Source of the DNA: Anopheles merus
Lineage: Eukaryota > Arthropoda > Insecta > Diptera > Culicidae
Direction: 5' to 3'
DNA length: 64,000 nt
Assembly: GCF_017562075.2 (NCBI RefSeq)
Contig: NW_024427632.1
Coordinates: 62,001-126,000, forward strand
Below, piece by piece: positions 22,163-34,880 of this stretch. The position numbers and the translations under genes were made by a program. Numbering within the stretch: position 1 is the first letter of the stretch; every line of letters begins with the position of its first letter. The notes beneath the pieces are model-generated. The model was not told the origin of the DNA. It worked only from the letters and a program-made list of their open reading frames with translations, and did no database searches.

Positions 22163-25100
22163 GTGGCTGAAGGTAGCTGGTAGCTGATAGATGGAAGCTG
22201 GTAGCTGTTAGGCCGTTCCTGCTGCTGAAGGGCTGTGTTTTCGCATCCCACCGGAACGCTATGAAGGATCGAAAGCACGGATTGGATTAATGAAAGTTTG
22301 CTGGTAGCTGGTTAGCCGTTCCTGCTGCTGAAGGGCTGAGTTTTCGCATCCCACCGGAACGCTATGAAGGATCGAAAGCACGGTTTGTGTACGTGTTGCG
22401 ATAAATGGAAGGTTGCTGGTAGCTGGTAGGCCGTTCCTGCTGCTGAAGGGTTGTGTTTTCGCATCTCCCCGGAACGCCATGAAGGATCGACAGCACGGAT
22501 TGGATTAATGGAAGGTTGCTGGTAGCTGGTGAGCCGTTCCTGCTGCTGAAGGGCTGTGTTTTCGCATCCCACCGGAACGCTATGAAGGATCGAAAGCACG
22601 GTTTGTGTACGTGTTGCGATAAATGGAAGGTTGCTGGTAGCTGGTAGGCCGTTCCTGCTGCTGAAGGGTTGTGTTTTCGCATCTCCTCGGAACGCTATGA
22701 AGGATCGACAGCACGGATTGGATTAATGGAAGGTTGCTGGTAGCTGGTGAGCCGTTCCTGCTGCTGAAGGGCTGTGTTTTCGCATCCCACCGGAACGCTA
22801 TGAAGGATCGAAAGCACGGTTTGTGTACGTGTTGCGATAAATGGAAGGTTGCTGGTAGCTGGTAGGCCGTTCCTGCTGCTGAAGGGTTGTGTTTTCGCAT
22901 CTCCTCGGAACGCTATGAAGGATCGACAGCACGGATTGGATTAATGGAAGGTTGCTGGTAGCTGGTGAGCCGTTCCTGCTGCTGAAGGACTGTGTTTTCG
23001 CATCCCACCGGAACGCTATGAAGGATCGAAAGCACGGTTTGTGTACGTGTTGCGATAAATGGAAGGTTGCTGGTAGCTGGTAGGCCGTTCCTGCTGCTGA
23101 AGGGTTGTGTTTTCGCATCCCCCGGAACGTCATGAAGGAAAGACAGCACGGATTGGATTAATGGAAGGTTGCTGGTAGCTGGTGAGCCGTTCCTGCTGCT
23201 GAAGGGCTGTGTTTTCGCATCCCACCGGAACGCTATGAAGGATCGAAAGCACGGTTTGTGTACGTGTTGCGATAAATGGAAGGTTGCTGGTAGCTGGTAG
23301 GCCGTTCCTGCTGCTGAAGGGTTGTGTTTTCGCATCTCCTCGGAACGCTATGAAGGATCGACAGCACGGATTGGATTAATGGAAGGTTGCTGGTAGCTGG
23401 TGAGCCGTTCCTGCTGCTGAAGGGCTGTGTTTTCGCATCCCACCGGAACGCTATGAAGGATCGAAAGCACGGTTTGTGTACGTGTTGCGATAAATGGAAG
23501 GTTGCTGGTAGCTGGTAGGCCGTTCCTGCTGCTGAAGGGTTGTGTTTTCGCATCTCCTCGGAACGCTATGAAGGATCGACAGCACGGATTGGATTAATGG
23601 AAGGTTGCTGGTAGCTGGTGAGCCGTTCCTGCTGCTGAAGGACTGTGTTTTCGCATCCCACCGGAACGCTATGAAGGATCGAAAGCACGGTTTGTGTACG
23701 TGTTGCGATAAATGGAAGGTTGCTGGTAGCTGGTAGGCCGTTCCTGCTGCTGAAGGGTTGTGTTTTCGCATCCCCCCGGAACGTCATGAAGGAAAGACAG
23801 CACGGATTGGATTAATGGAAGGTTGCTGGTAGCTGGTGAGCCGTTCCTGCTGCTGAAGGGCTGTGTTTTCGCATCCCACCGGAACGCTATGAAGGATCGA
23901 AAGCACGGATTGATGGAAGGTTGCTGGTAGCTGGTAGGTCGTTCCCGCTGCTGAAGGGCTGTGTTTCCGCATCCCTCCGGAACGCCACGGCTCGTGTGTG
24001 TGTGTTCGGATTGATGGGGGGCTAAAAGTAAAATAAATAAATCAAGTTGTTAGCAGCACGGCTCGTCTTCTTGTTAAAGAAGCGAATGAGCTAGACCTCA
24101 AATGCTGTATGAAAATAATTAAAAGAAAGAAAAGTCCTCTTGTTCGGATAGATGGGAGGCTTGTCCTCGCCCCTTTTAGGTTGCGATTGGTGGCTACCGT
24201 GGCTTCCAGATTTTTGTCCAACGGTTAGCGGTTTATTTTAGCATTATTTTTATTTATATATTTTTGTTTTTATTGAGTTAAACGAAGCCCGGCCGTATTG
24301 TCGACGTACGTTGAAATAGTTTTGTTTCTCGAAAGAAATTTCCTTCCACGGATCAGCGGTGTTTAGCATTTATTTTATTATCGGCGCGAGGTATTTTATT
24401 ATAGCGGAGTTATTTTATTATAGCGCAGTTATTTTATTATAGCGTAGTTATTTTATTATAGCGGAGTTATTTTATTATCGGACATGTTAGCGGTTTTTGT
24501 TGGTGTGCCTAAATTAATTTAAACTGTATTTGTAATATAACAGGTAGTTTAGCCTATTCATTAATTGTTTTATACGATTCTCATTGAATTTAGCACAGAG
24601 GTTTTAGATTTAGAATATATATTTTTTAATTCAATCTAATAGTTAAGTTCGTTTTGAATTTTACTTTCGAGCTCGAATGGACACTTTGCCAAACTTGTGC
24701 AGTGGTTTAAACCGGGCCTCATCGGTTCATCACGGCTTCCGTCAATTTGTCAATCGCTTTATCCGGATAGCTTCATCCGGAGCGCTTTATCCGGATCTCT
24801 TTATCTTGTTCGCTTTATCCGGTTGGCTTCATCCGTGTGGCTTCATGCGTGTGGCTTCATCCGTGCCGCTTTATCCGGGCATCTGTCAAACTGCCAAACC
24901 GCGTTTAGCCTATTCATTAATTGTTTTATACGATTCTCATTGAATTTAGCACAGAGGTTTTAGATTTAGAATATATATTTTTTAATTCAATTTTAAAGTT
25001 AAGTTCATTTTGAATTTTACTTTCGAGTTCGAATGGACACCTTGCCAAACTTGTCAATCGCTTTATCCGGATAGCTACATCCGGAGCGCTTTATCCGGTT

Positions 25101-25341
25101 GGCTTCATCCGTGTCTTTTCATCCATGTCGCTTCATCCGTGTCGCTTTATCCGGGCATCTGTCAAACTGCCAAACCGCGTTTTCGTGCAAAATGAGGCGT
25201 GCTTTTGTTGCAAGAAGAAGAAGGAGGCGTGCTTTTGAGAATGATAATTATAATTACTTTCTTTCGCGTGGTAATAATAATTATAATTACATTATATGTG
25301 TAGTAATCATCTACTTCGTGTTTTATGTGTATTCTTTACAG
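22163..25341 (+). repeat. Unit 7, long type, 3179 bp
   Basis: Block 22163-23984 and spacer 23985-25341. It differs from unit 4 by a five-C rather than six-C run in the dimer-5 A monomer near 23119, the same variant as units 3 and 10. Confidence 0.96.
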
Positions 25342-28300
25342 GTGGCTGAAGGTAGCTGGTAGCTGATAGATGGAAGCTGGTAGCTGTTAGGCCGTTCCTG
25401 CTGCTGAAGGGCTGTGTTTTCGCATCCCACCGGAACGCTATGAAGGATCGAAAGCACGGATTGGATTAATGAAAGTTTGCTGGTAGCTGGTTAGCCGTTC
25501 CTGCTGCTGAAGGGCTGAGTTTTCGCATCCCACCGGAACGCTATGAAGGATCGAAAGCACGGTTTGTGTACGTGTTGCGATAAATGGAAGGTTGCTGGTA
25601 GCTGGTAGGCCGTTCCTGCTGCTGAAGGGTTGTGTTTTCGCATCTCCCCGGAACGCCATGAAGGATCGACAGCACGGATTGGATTAATGGAAGGTTGCTG
25701 GTAGCTGGTGAGCCGTTCCTGCTGCTGAAGGGCTGTGTTTTCGCATCCCACCGGAACGCTATGAAGGATCGAAAGCACGGTTTGTGTACGTGTTGCGATA
25801 AATGGAAGGTTGCTGGTAGCTGGTAGGCCGTTCCTGCTGCTGAAGGGTTGTGTTTTCGCATCTCCTCGGAACGCTATGAAGGATCGACAGCACGGATTGG
25901 ATTAATGGAAGGTTGCTGGTAGCTGGTGAGCCGTTCCTGCTGCTGAAGGGCTGTGTTTTCGCATCCCACCGGAACGCTATGAAGGATCGAAAGCACGGTT
26001 TGTGTACGTGTTGCGATAAATGGAAGGTTGCTGGTAGCTGGTAGGCCGTTCCTGCTGCTGAAGGGTTGTGTTTTCGCATCTCCTCGGAACGCTATGAAGG
26101 ATCGACAGCACGGATTGGATTAATGGAAGGTTGCTGGTAGCTGGTGAGCCGTTCCTGCTGCTGAAGGACTGTGTTTTCGCATCCCACCGGAACGCTATGA
26201 AGGATCGAAAGCACGGTTTGTGTACGTGTTGCGATAAATGGAAGGTTGCTGGTAGCTGGTAGGCCGTTCCTGCTGCTGAAGGGTTGTGTTTTCGCATCCC
26301 CCCGGAACGTCATGAAGGAAAGACAGCACGGATTGGATTAATGGAAGGTTGCTGGTAGCTGGTGAGCCGTTCCTGCTGCTGAAGGGCTGTGTTTTCGCAT
26401 CCCACCGGAACGCTATGAAGGATCGAAAGCACGGTTTGTGTACGTGTTGCGATAAATGGAAGGTTGCTGGTAGCTGGTAGGCCGTTCCTGCTGCTGAAGG
26501 GTTGTGTTTTCGCATCTCCTCGGAACGCTATGAAGGATCGACAGCACGGATTGGATTAATGGAAGGTTGCTGGTAGCTGGTGAGCCGTTCCTGCTGCTGA
26601 AGGGCTGTGTTTTCGCATCCCACCGGAACGCTATGAAGGATCGAAAGCACGGTTTGTGTACGTGTTGCGATAAATGGAAGGTTGCTGGTAGCTGGTAGGC
26701 CGTTCCTGCTGCTGAAGGGTTGTGTTTTCGCATCTCCTCGGAACGCTATGAAGGATCGACAGCACGGATTGGATTAATGGAAGGTTGCTGGTAGCTGGTG
26801 AGCCGTTCCTGCTGCTGAAGGACTGTGTTTTCGCATCCCACCGGAACGCTATGAAGGATCGAAAGCACGGTTTGTGTACGTGTTGCGATAAATGGAAGGT
26901 TGCTGGTAGCTGGTAGGCCGTTCCTGCTGCTGAAGGGTTGTGTTTTCGCATCCCCCCGGAACGTCATGAAGGAAAGACAGCACGGATTGGATTAATGGAA
27001 GGTTGCTGGTAGCTGGTGAGCCGTTCCTGCTGCTGAAGGGCTGTGTTTTCGCATCCCACCGGAACGCTATGAAGGATCGAAAGCACGGATTGATGGAAGG
27101 TTGCTGGTAGCTGGTAGGTCGTTCCCGCTGCTGAAGGGCTGTGTTTCCGCATCCCTCCGGAACGCCACGGCTCGTGTGTGTGTGTTCGGATTGATGGGGG
27201 GCTAAAAGTAAAATAAATAAATCAAGTTGTTAGCAGCACGGCTCGTCTTCTTGTTAAAGAAGCGAATGAGCTAGACCTCAAATGCTGTATGAAAATAATT
27301 AAAAGAAAGAAAAGTCCTCTTGTTCGGATAGATGGGAGGCTTGTCCTCGCCCCTTTTAGGTTGCGATTGGTGGCTACCGTGGCTTCCAGATTTTTGTCCA
27401 ACGGTTAGCGGTTTATTTTAGCATTATTTTTATTTATATATTTTTGTTTTTATTGAGTTAAACGAAGCCCGGCCGTATTGTCGACGTACGTTGAAATAGT
27501 TTTGTTTCTCGAAAGAAATTTCCTTCCACGGATCAGCGGTGTTTAGCATTTATTTTATTATCGGCGCGAGGTATTTTATTATAGCGGAGTTATTTTATTA
27601 TAGCGCAGTTATTTTATTATAGCGTAGTTATTTTATTATAGCGGAGTTATTTTATTATCGGACATGTTAGCGGTTTTTGTTGGTGTGCCTAAATTAATTT
27701 AAACTGTATTTGTAATATAACAGGTAGTTTAGCCTATTCATTAATTGTTTTATACGATTCTCATTGAATTTAGCACAGAGGTTTTAGATTTAGAATATAT
27801 ATTTTTTAATTCAATCTAATAGTTAAGTTCGTTTTGAATTTTACTTTCGAGCTCGAATGGACACTTTGCCAAACTTGTGCAGTGGTTTAAACCGGGCCTC
27901 ATCGGTTCATCACGGCTTCCGTCAATTTGTCAATCGCTTTATCCGGATAGCTTCATCCGGAGCGCTTTATCCGGATCTCTTTATCTTGTTCGCTTTATCC
28001 GGTTGGCTTCATCCGTGTGGCTTCATGCGTGTGGCTTCATCCGTGCCGCTTTATCCGGGCATCTGTCAAACTGCCAAACCGCGTTTAGCCTATTCATTAA
28101 TTGTTTTATACGATTCTCATTGAATTTAGCACAGAGGTTTTAGATTTAGAATATATATTTTTTAATTCAATTTTAAAGTTAAGTTCATTTTGAATTTTAC
28201 TTTCGAGTTCGAATGGACACCTTGCCAAACTTGTCAATCGCTTTATCCGGATAGCTACATCCGGAGCGCTTTATCCGGTTGGCTTCATCCGTGTCTTTTC

Positions 28301-28521
28301 ATCCATGTCGCTTCATCCGTGTCGCTTTATCCGGGCATCTGTCAAACTGCCAAACCGCGTTTTCGTGCAAAATGAGGCGTGCTTTTGTTGCAAGAAGAAG
28401 AAGGAGGCGTGCTTTTGAGAATGATAATTATAATTACTTTCTTTCGCGTGGTAATAATAATTATAATTACATTATATGTGTAGTAATCATCTACTTCGTG
28501 TTTTATGTGTATTCTTTACAG
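25342..28521 (+). repeat. Unit 8, long type, 3180 bp
   Basis: Block 25342-27164 and spacer 27165-28521. Length and variant pattern match unit 4. Confidence 0.96.
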
Positions 28522-31500
28522 GTGGCTGAAGGTAGCTGGTAGCTGATAGATGGAAGCTGGTAGCTGTTAGGCCGTTCCTGCTGCTGAAGGGCTGTGTTTT
28601 CGCATCCCACCGGAACGCTATGAAGGATCGAAAGCACGGATTGGATTAATGAAAGTTTGCTGGTAGCTGGTTAGCCGTTCCTGCTGCTGAAGGGCTGAGT
28701 TTTCGCATCCCACCGGAACGCTATGAAGGATCGAAAGCACGGTTTGTGTACGTGTTGCGATAAATGGAAGGTTGCTGGTAGCTGGTAGGCCGTTCCTGCT
28801 GCTGAAGGGTTGTGTTTTCGCATCTCCCCGGAACGCCATGAAGGATCGACAGCACGGATTGGATTAATGGAAGGTTGCTGGTAGCTGGTGAGCCGTTCCT
28901 GCTGCTGAAGGGCTGTGTTTTCGCATCCCACCGGAACGCTATGAAGGATCGAAAGCACGGTTTGTGTACGTGTTGCGATAAATGGAAGGTTGCTGGTAGC
29001 TGGTAGGCCGTTCCTGCTGCTGAAGGGTTGTGTTTTCGCATCTCCTCGGAACGCTATGAAGGATCGACAGCACGGATTGGATTAATGGAAGGTTGCTGGT
29101 AGCTGGTGAGCCGTTCCTGCTGCTGAAGGGCTGTGTTTTCGCATCCCACCGGAACGCTATGAAGGATCGAAAGCACGGTTTGTGTACGTGTTGCGATAAA
29201 TGGAAGGTTGCTGGTAGCTGGTAGGCCGTTCCTGCTGCTGAAGGGTTGTGTTTTCGCATCTCCTCGGAACGCTATGAAGGATCGACAGCACGGATTGGAT
29301 TAATGGAAGGTTGCTGGTAGCTGGTGAGCCGTTCCTGCTGCTGAAGGACTGTGTTTTCGCATCCCACCGGAACGCTATGAAGGATCGAAAGCACGGTTTG
29401 TGTACGTGTTGCGATAAATGGAAGGTTGCTGGTAGCTGGTAGGCCGTTCCTGCTGCTGAAGGGTTGTGTTTTCGCATCCCCCCGGAACGTCATGAAGGAA
29501 AGACAGCACGGATTGGATTAATGGAAGGTTGCTGGTAGCTGGTGAGCCGTTCCTGCTGCTGAAGGGCTGTGTTTTCGCATCCCACCGGAACGCTATGAAG
29601 GATCGAAAGCACGGTTTGTGTACGTGTTGCGATAAATGGAAGGTTGCTGGTAGCTGGTAGGCCGTTCCTGCTGCTGAAGGGTTGTGTTTTCGCATCTCCT
29701 CGGAACGCTATGAAGGATCGACAGCACGGATTGGATTAATGGAAGGTTGCTGGTAGCTGGTGAGCCGTTCCTGCTGCTGAAGGGCTGTGTTTTCGCATCC
29801 CACCGGAACGCTATGAAGGATCGAAAGCACGGTTTGTGTACGTGTTGCGATAAATGGAAGGTTGCTGGTAGCTGGTAGGCCGTTCCTGCTGCTGAAGGGT
29901 TGTGTTTTCGCATCTCCTCGGAACGCTATGAAGGATCGACAGCACGGATTGGATTAATGGAAGGTTGCTGGTAGCTGGTGAGCCGTTCCTGCTGCTGAAG
30001 GACTGTGTTTTCGCATCCCACCGGAACGCTATGAAGGATCGAAAGCACGGTTTGTGTACGTGTTGCGATAAATGGAAGGTTGCTGGTAGCTGGTAGGCCG
30101 TTCCTGCTGCTGAAGGGTTGTGTTTTCGCATCCCCCCGGAACGTCATGAAGGAAAGACAGCACGGATTGGATTAATGGAAGGTTGCTGGTAGCTGGTGAG
30201 CCGTTCCTGCTGCTGAAGGGCTGTGTTTTCGCATCCCACCGGAACGCTATGAAGGATCGAAAGCACGGATTGATGGAAGGTTGCTGGTAGCTGGTAGGTC
30301 GTTCCCGCTGCTGAAGGGCTGTGTTTCCGCATCCCTCCGGAACGCCACGGCTCGTGTGTGTGTGTTCGGATTGATGGGGGGCTAAAAGTAAAATAAATAA
30401 ATCAAGTTGTTAGCAGCACGGCTCGTCTTCTTGTTAAAGAAGCGAATGAGCTAGACCTCAAATGCTGTATGAAAATAATTAAAAGAAAGAAAAGTCCTCT
30501 TGTTCGGATAGATGGGAGGCTTGTCCTCGCCCTTTTAGGTTGCGATTGGTGGCTACCGTGGCTTCCAGATTTTTGTCCAACGGTTAGCGGTTTATTTTAG
30601 CATTATTTTTATTTATATATTTTTGTTTTTATTGAGTTAAACGAAGCCCGGCCGTATTGTCGACGTACGTTGAAATAGTTTTGTTTCTCGAAAGAAATTT
30701 CCTTCCACGGATCAGCGGTGTTTAGCATTTATTTTATTATCGGCGCGAGGTATTTTATTATAGCGGAGTTATTTTATTATAGCGCAGTTATTTTATTATA
30801 GCGTAGTTATTTTATTATAGCGGAGTTATTTTATTATCGGACATGTTAGCGGTTTTTGTTGGTGTGCCTAAATTAATTTAAACTGTATTTGTAATATAAC
30901 AGGTAGTTTAGCCTATTCATTAATTGTTTTATACGATTCTCATTGAATTTAGCACAGAGGTTTTAGATTTAGAATATATATTTTTTAATTCAATCTAATA
31001 GTTAAGTTCGTTTTGAATTTTACTTTCGAGCTCGAATGGACACTTTGCCAAACTTGTGCAGTGGTTTAAACCGGGCCTCATCGGTTCATCACGGCTTCCG
31101 TCAATTTGTCAATCGCTTTATCCGGATAGCTTCATCCGGAGCGCTTTATCCGGATCTCTTTATCTTGTTCGCTTTATCCGGTTGGCTTCATCCGTGTGGC
31201 TTCATGCGTGTGGCTTCATCCGTGCCGCTTTATCCGGGCATCTGTCAAACTGCCAAACCGCGTTTAGCCTATTCATTAATTGTTTTATACGATTCTCATT
31301 GAATTTAGCACAGAGGTTTTAGATTTAGAATATATATTTTTTAATTCAATTTTAAAGTTAAGTTCATTTTGAATTTTACTTTCGAGTTCGAATGGACACC
31401 TTGCCAAACTTGTCAATCGCTTTATCCGGATAGCTACATCCGGAGCGCTTTATCCGGTTGGCTTCATCCGTGTCTTTTCATCCATGTCGCTTCATCCGTG

Positions 31501-31700
31501 TCGCTTTATCCGGGCATCTGTCAAACTGCCAAACCGCGTTTTCGTGCAAAATGAGGCGTGCTTTTGTTGCAAGAAGAAGAAGGAGGCGTGCTTTTGAGAA
31601 TGATAATTATAATTACTTTCTTTCGCGTGGTAATAATAATTATAATTACATTATATGTGTAGTAATCATCTACTTCGTGTTTTATGTGTATTCTTTACAG
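28522..31700 (+). repeat. Unit 9, long type, 3179 bp
   Basis: Block 28522-30344 and spacer 30345-31700. The block matches unit 4. The spacer has lost one C from the CGCCCC run near 30530. Confidence 0.96.
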
Positions 31701-34700
31701 GTGGCTGAAGGTAGCTGGTAGCTGATAGATGGAAGCTGGTAGCTGTTAGGCCGTTCCTGCTGCTGAAGGGCTGTGTTTTCGCATCCCACCGGAACGCTAT
31801 GAAGGATCGAAAGCACGGATTGGATTAATGAAAGTTTGCTGGTAGCTGGTTAGCCGTTCCTGCTGCTGAAGGGCTGAGTTTTCGCATCCCACCGGAACGC
31901 TATGAAGGATCGAAAGCACGGTTTGTGTACGTGTTGCGATAAATGGAAGGTTGCTGGTAGCTGGTAGGCCGTTCCTGCTGCTGAAGGGTTGTGTTTTCGC
32001 ATCTCCCCGGAACGCCATGAAGGATCGACAGCACGGATTGGATTAATGGAAGGTTGCTGGTAGCTGGTGAGCCGTTCCTGCTGCTGAAGGGCTGTGTTTT
32101 CGCATCCCACCGGAACGCTATGAAGGATCGAAAGCACGGTTTGTGTACGTGTTGCGATAAATGGAAGGTTGCTGGTAGCTGGTAGGCCGTTCCTGCTGCT
32201 GAAGGGTTGTGTTTTCGCATCTCCTCGGAACGCTATGAAGGATCGACAGCACGGATTGGATTAATGGAAGGTTGCTGGTAGCTGGTGAGCCGTTCCTGCT
32301 GCTGAAGGGCTGTGTTTTCGCATCCCACCGGAACGCTATGAAGGATCGAAAGCACGGTTTGTGTACGTGTTGCGATAAATGGAAGGTTGCTGGTAGCTGG
32401 TAGGCCGTTCCTGCTGCTGAAGGGTTGTGTTTTCGCATCTCCTCGGAACGCTATGAAGGATCGACAGCACGGATTGGATTAATGGAAGGTTGCTGGTAGC
32501 TGGTGAGCCGTTCCTGCTGCTGAAGGACTGTGTTTTCGCATCCCACCGGAACGCTATGAAGGATCGAAAGCACGGTTTGTGTACGTGTTGCGATAAATGG
32601 AAGGTTGCTGGTAGCTGGTAGGCCGTTCCTGCTGCTGAAGGGTTGTGTTTTCGCATCCCCCGGAACGTCATGAAGGAAAGACAGCACGGATTGGATTAAT
32701 GGAAGGTTGCTGGTAGCTGGTGAGCCGTTCCTGCTGCTGAAGGGCTGTGTTTTCGCATCCCACCGGAACGCTATGAAGGATCGAAAGCACGGTTTGTGTA
32801 CGTGTTGCGATAAATGGAAGGTTGCTGGTAGCTGGTAGGCCGTTCCTGCTGCTGAAGGGTTGTGTTTTCGCATCTCCTCGGAACGCTATGAAGGATCGAC
32901 AGCACGGATTGGATTAATGGAAGGTTGCTGGTAGCTGGTGAGCCGTTCCTGCTGCTGAAGGGCTGTGTTTTCGCATCCCACCGGAACGCTATGAAGGATC
33001 GAAAGCACGGTTTGTGTACGTGTTGCGATAAATGGAAGGTTGCTGGTAGCTGGTAGGCCGTTCCTGCTGCTGAAGGGTTGTGTTTTCGCATCCCCTCGGA
33101 ACGCTATGAAGGATCGACAGCACGGATTGGATTAATGGAAGGTTGCTGGTAGCTGGTGAGCCGTTCCTGCTGCTGAAGGACTGTGTTTTCGCATCCCACC
33201 GGAACGCTATGAAGGATCGAAAGCACGGTTTGTGTACGTGTTGCGATAAATGGAAGGTTGCTGGTAGCTGGTAGGCCGTTCCTGCTGCTGAAGGGTTGTG
33301 TTTTCGCATCCCCCCGGAACGTCATGAAGGAAAGACAGCACGGATTGGATTAATGGAAGGTTGCTGGTAGCTGGTGAGCCGTTCCTGCTGCTGAAGGGCT
33401 GTGTTTTCGCATCCCACCGGAACGCTATGAAGGATCGAAAGCACGGATTGATGGAAGGTTGCTGGTAGCTGGTAGGTCGTTCCCGCTGCTGAAGGGCTGT
33501 GTTTCCGCATCCCTCCGGAACGCCACGGCTCGTGTGTGTGTGTGTCGGATTGATGGGGGGCTAAAAGTAAAATAAATAAATCAAGTTGTTAGCAGCACGG
33601 CTCGTCTTCTTGTTAAAGAAGCGAATGAGCTAGACCTCAAATGCTGTATGAAAATAATTAAAAGAAAGAAAAGTCCTCTTGTTCGGATAGATGGGAGGCT
33701 TGTCCTCGCCCCTTTTAGGTTGCGATTGGTGGCTACCGTGGCTTCCAGATTTTTGTCCAACGGTTAGCGGTTTATTTTAGCATTATTTTTATTTATATAT
33801 TTTTGTTTTTATTGAGTTAAACGAAGCCCGGCCGTATTGTCGACGTACGTTGAAATAGTTTTGTTTCTCGAAAGAAATTTCCTTCCACGGATCAGCGGTG
33901 TTTAGCATTTATTTTATTATCGGCGCGAGGTATTTTATTATAGCGGAGTTATTTTATTATAGCGCAGTTATTTTATTATAGCGTAGTTATTTTATTATAG
34001 CGGAGTTATTTTATTATCGGACATGTTAGCGGTTTTTGTTGGTGTGCCTAAATTAATTTAAACTGTATTTGTAATATAACAGGTAGTTTAGCCTATTCAT
34101 TAATTGTTTTATACGATTCTCATTGAATTTAGCACAGAGGTTTTAGATTTAGAATATATATTTTTTAATTCAATCTAATAGTTAAGTTCGTTTTGAATTT
34201 TACTTTCGAGCTCGAATGGACACTTTGCCAAACTTGTGCAGTGGTTTAAACCGGGCCTCATCGGTTCATCACGGCTTCCGTCAATTTGTCAATCGCTTTA
34301 TCCGGATAGCTTCATCCGGAGCGCTTTATCCGGATCTCTTTATCTTGTTCGCTTTATCCGGTTGGCTTCATCCGTGTGGCTTCATGCGTGTGGCTTCATC
34401 CGTGCCGCTTTATCCGGGCATCTGTCAAACTGCCAAACCGCGTTTAGCCTATTCATTAATTGTTTTATACGATTCTCATTGAATTTAGCACAGAGGTTTT
34501 AGATTTAGAATATATATTTTTTAATTCAATTTTAAAGTTAAGTTCATTTTGAATTTTACTTTCGAGTTCGAATGGACACCTTGCCAAACTTGTCAATCGC
34601 TTTATCCGGATAGCTACATCCGGAGCGCTTTATCCGGTTGGCTTCATCCGTGTCTTTTCATCCATGTCGCTTCATCCGTGTCGCTTTATCCGGGCATCTG

Positions 34701-34880
34701 TCAAACTGCCAAACCGCGTTTTCGTGCAAAATGAGGCGTGCTTTTGTTGCAAGAAGAAGAAGGAGGCGTGCTTTTGAGAATGATAATTATAATTACTTTC
34801 TTTCGCGTGGTAATAATAATTATAATTACATTATATGTGTAGTAATCATCTACTTCGTGTTTTATGTGTATTCTTTACAG
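31701..34880 (+). repeat. Unit 10, long type, 3180 bp, last typical L unit
   Basis: Block 31701-33522 and spacer 33523-34880. AGGACTG is present in dimers 4 and 7. Private changes: five-C run in dimer 5 (about 32657), CCCCTCGG in place of CTCCTCGG in dimer 7 (about 33092), and an extra G at the 3' end of the GT tract near 33544. The loss and the gain cancel in length. Confidence 0.95.
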
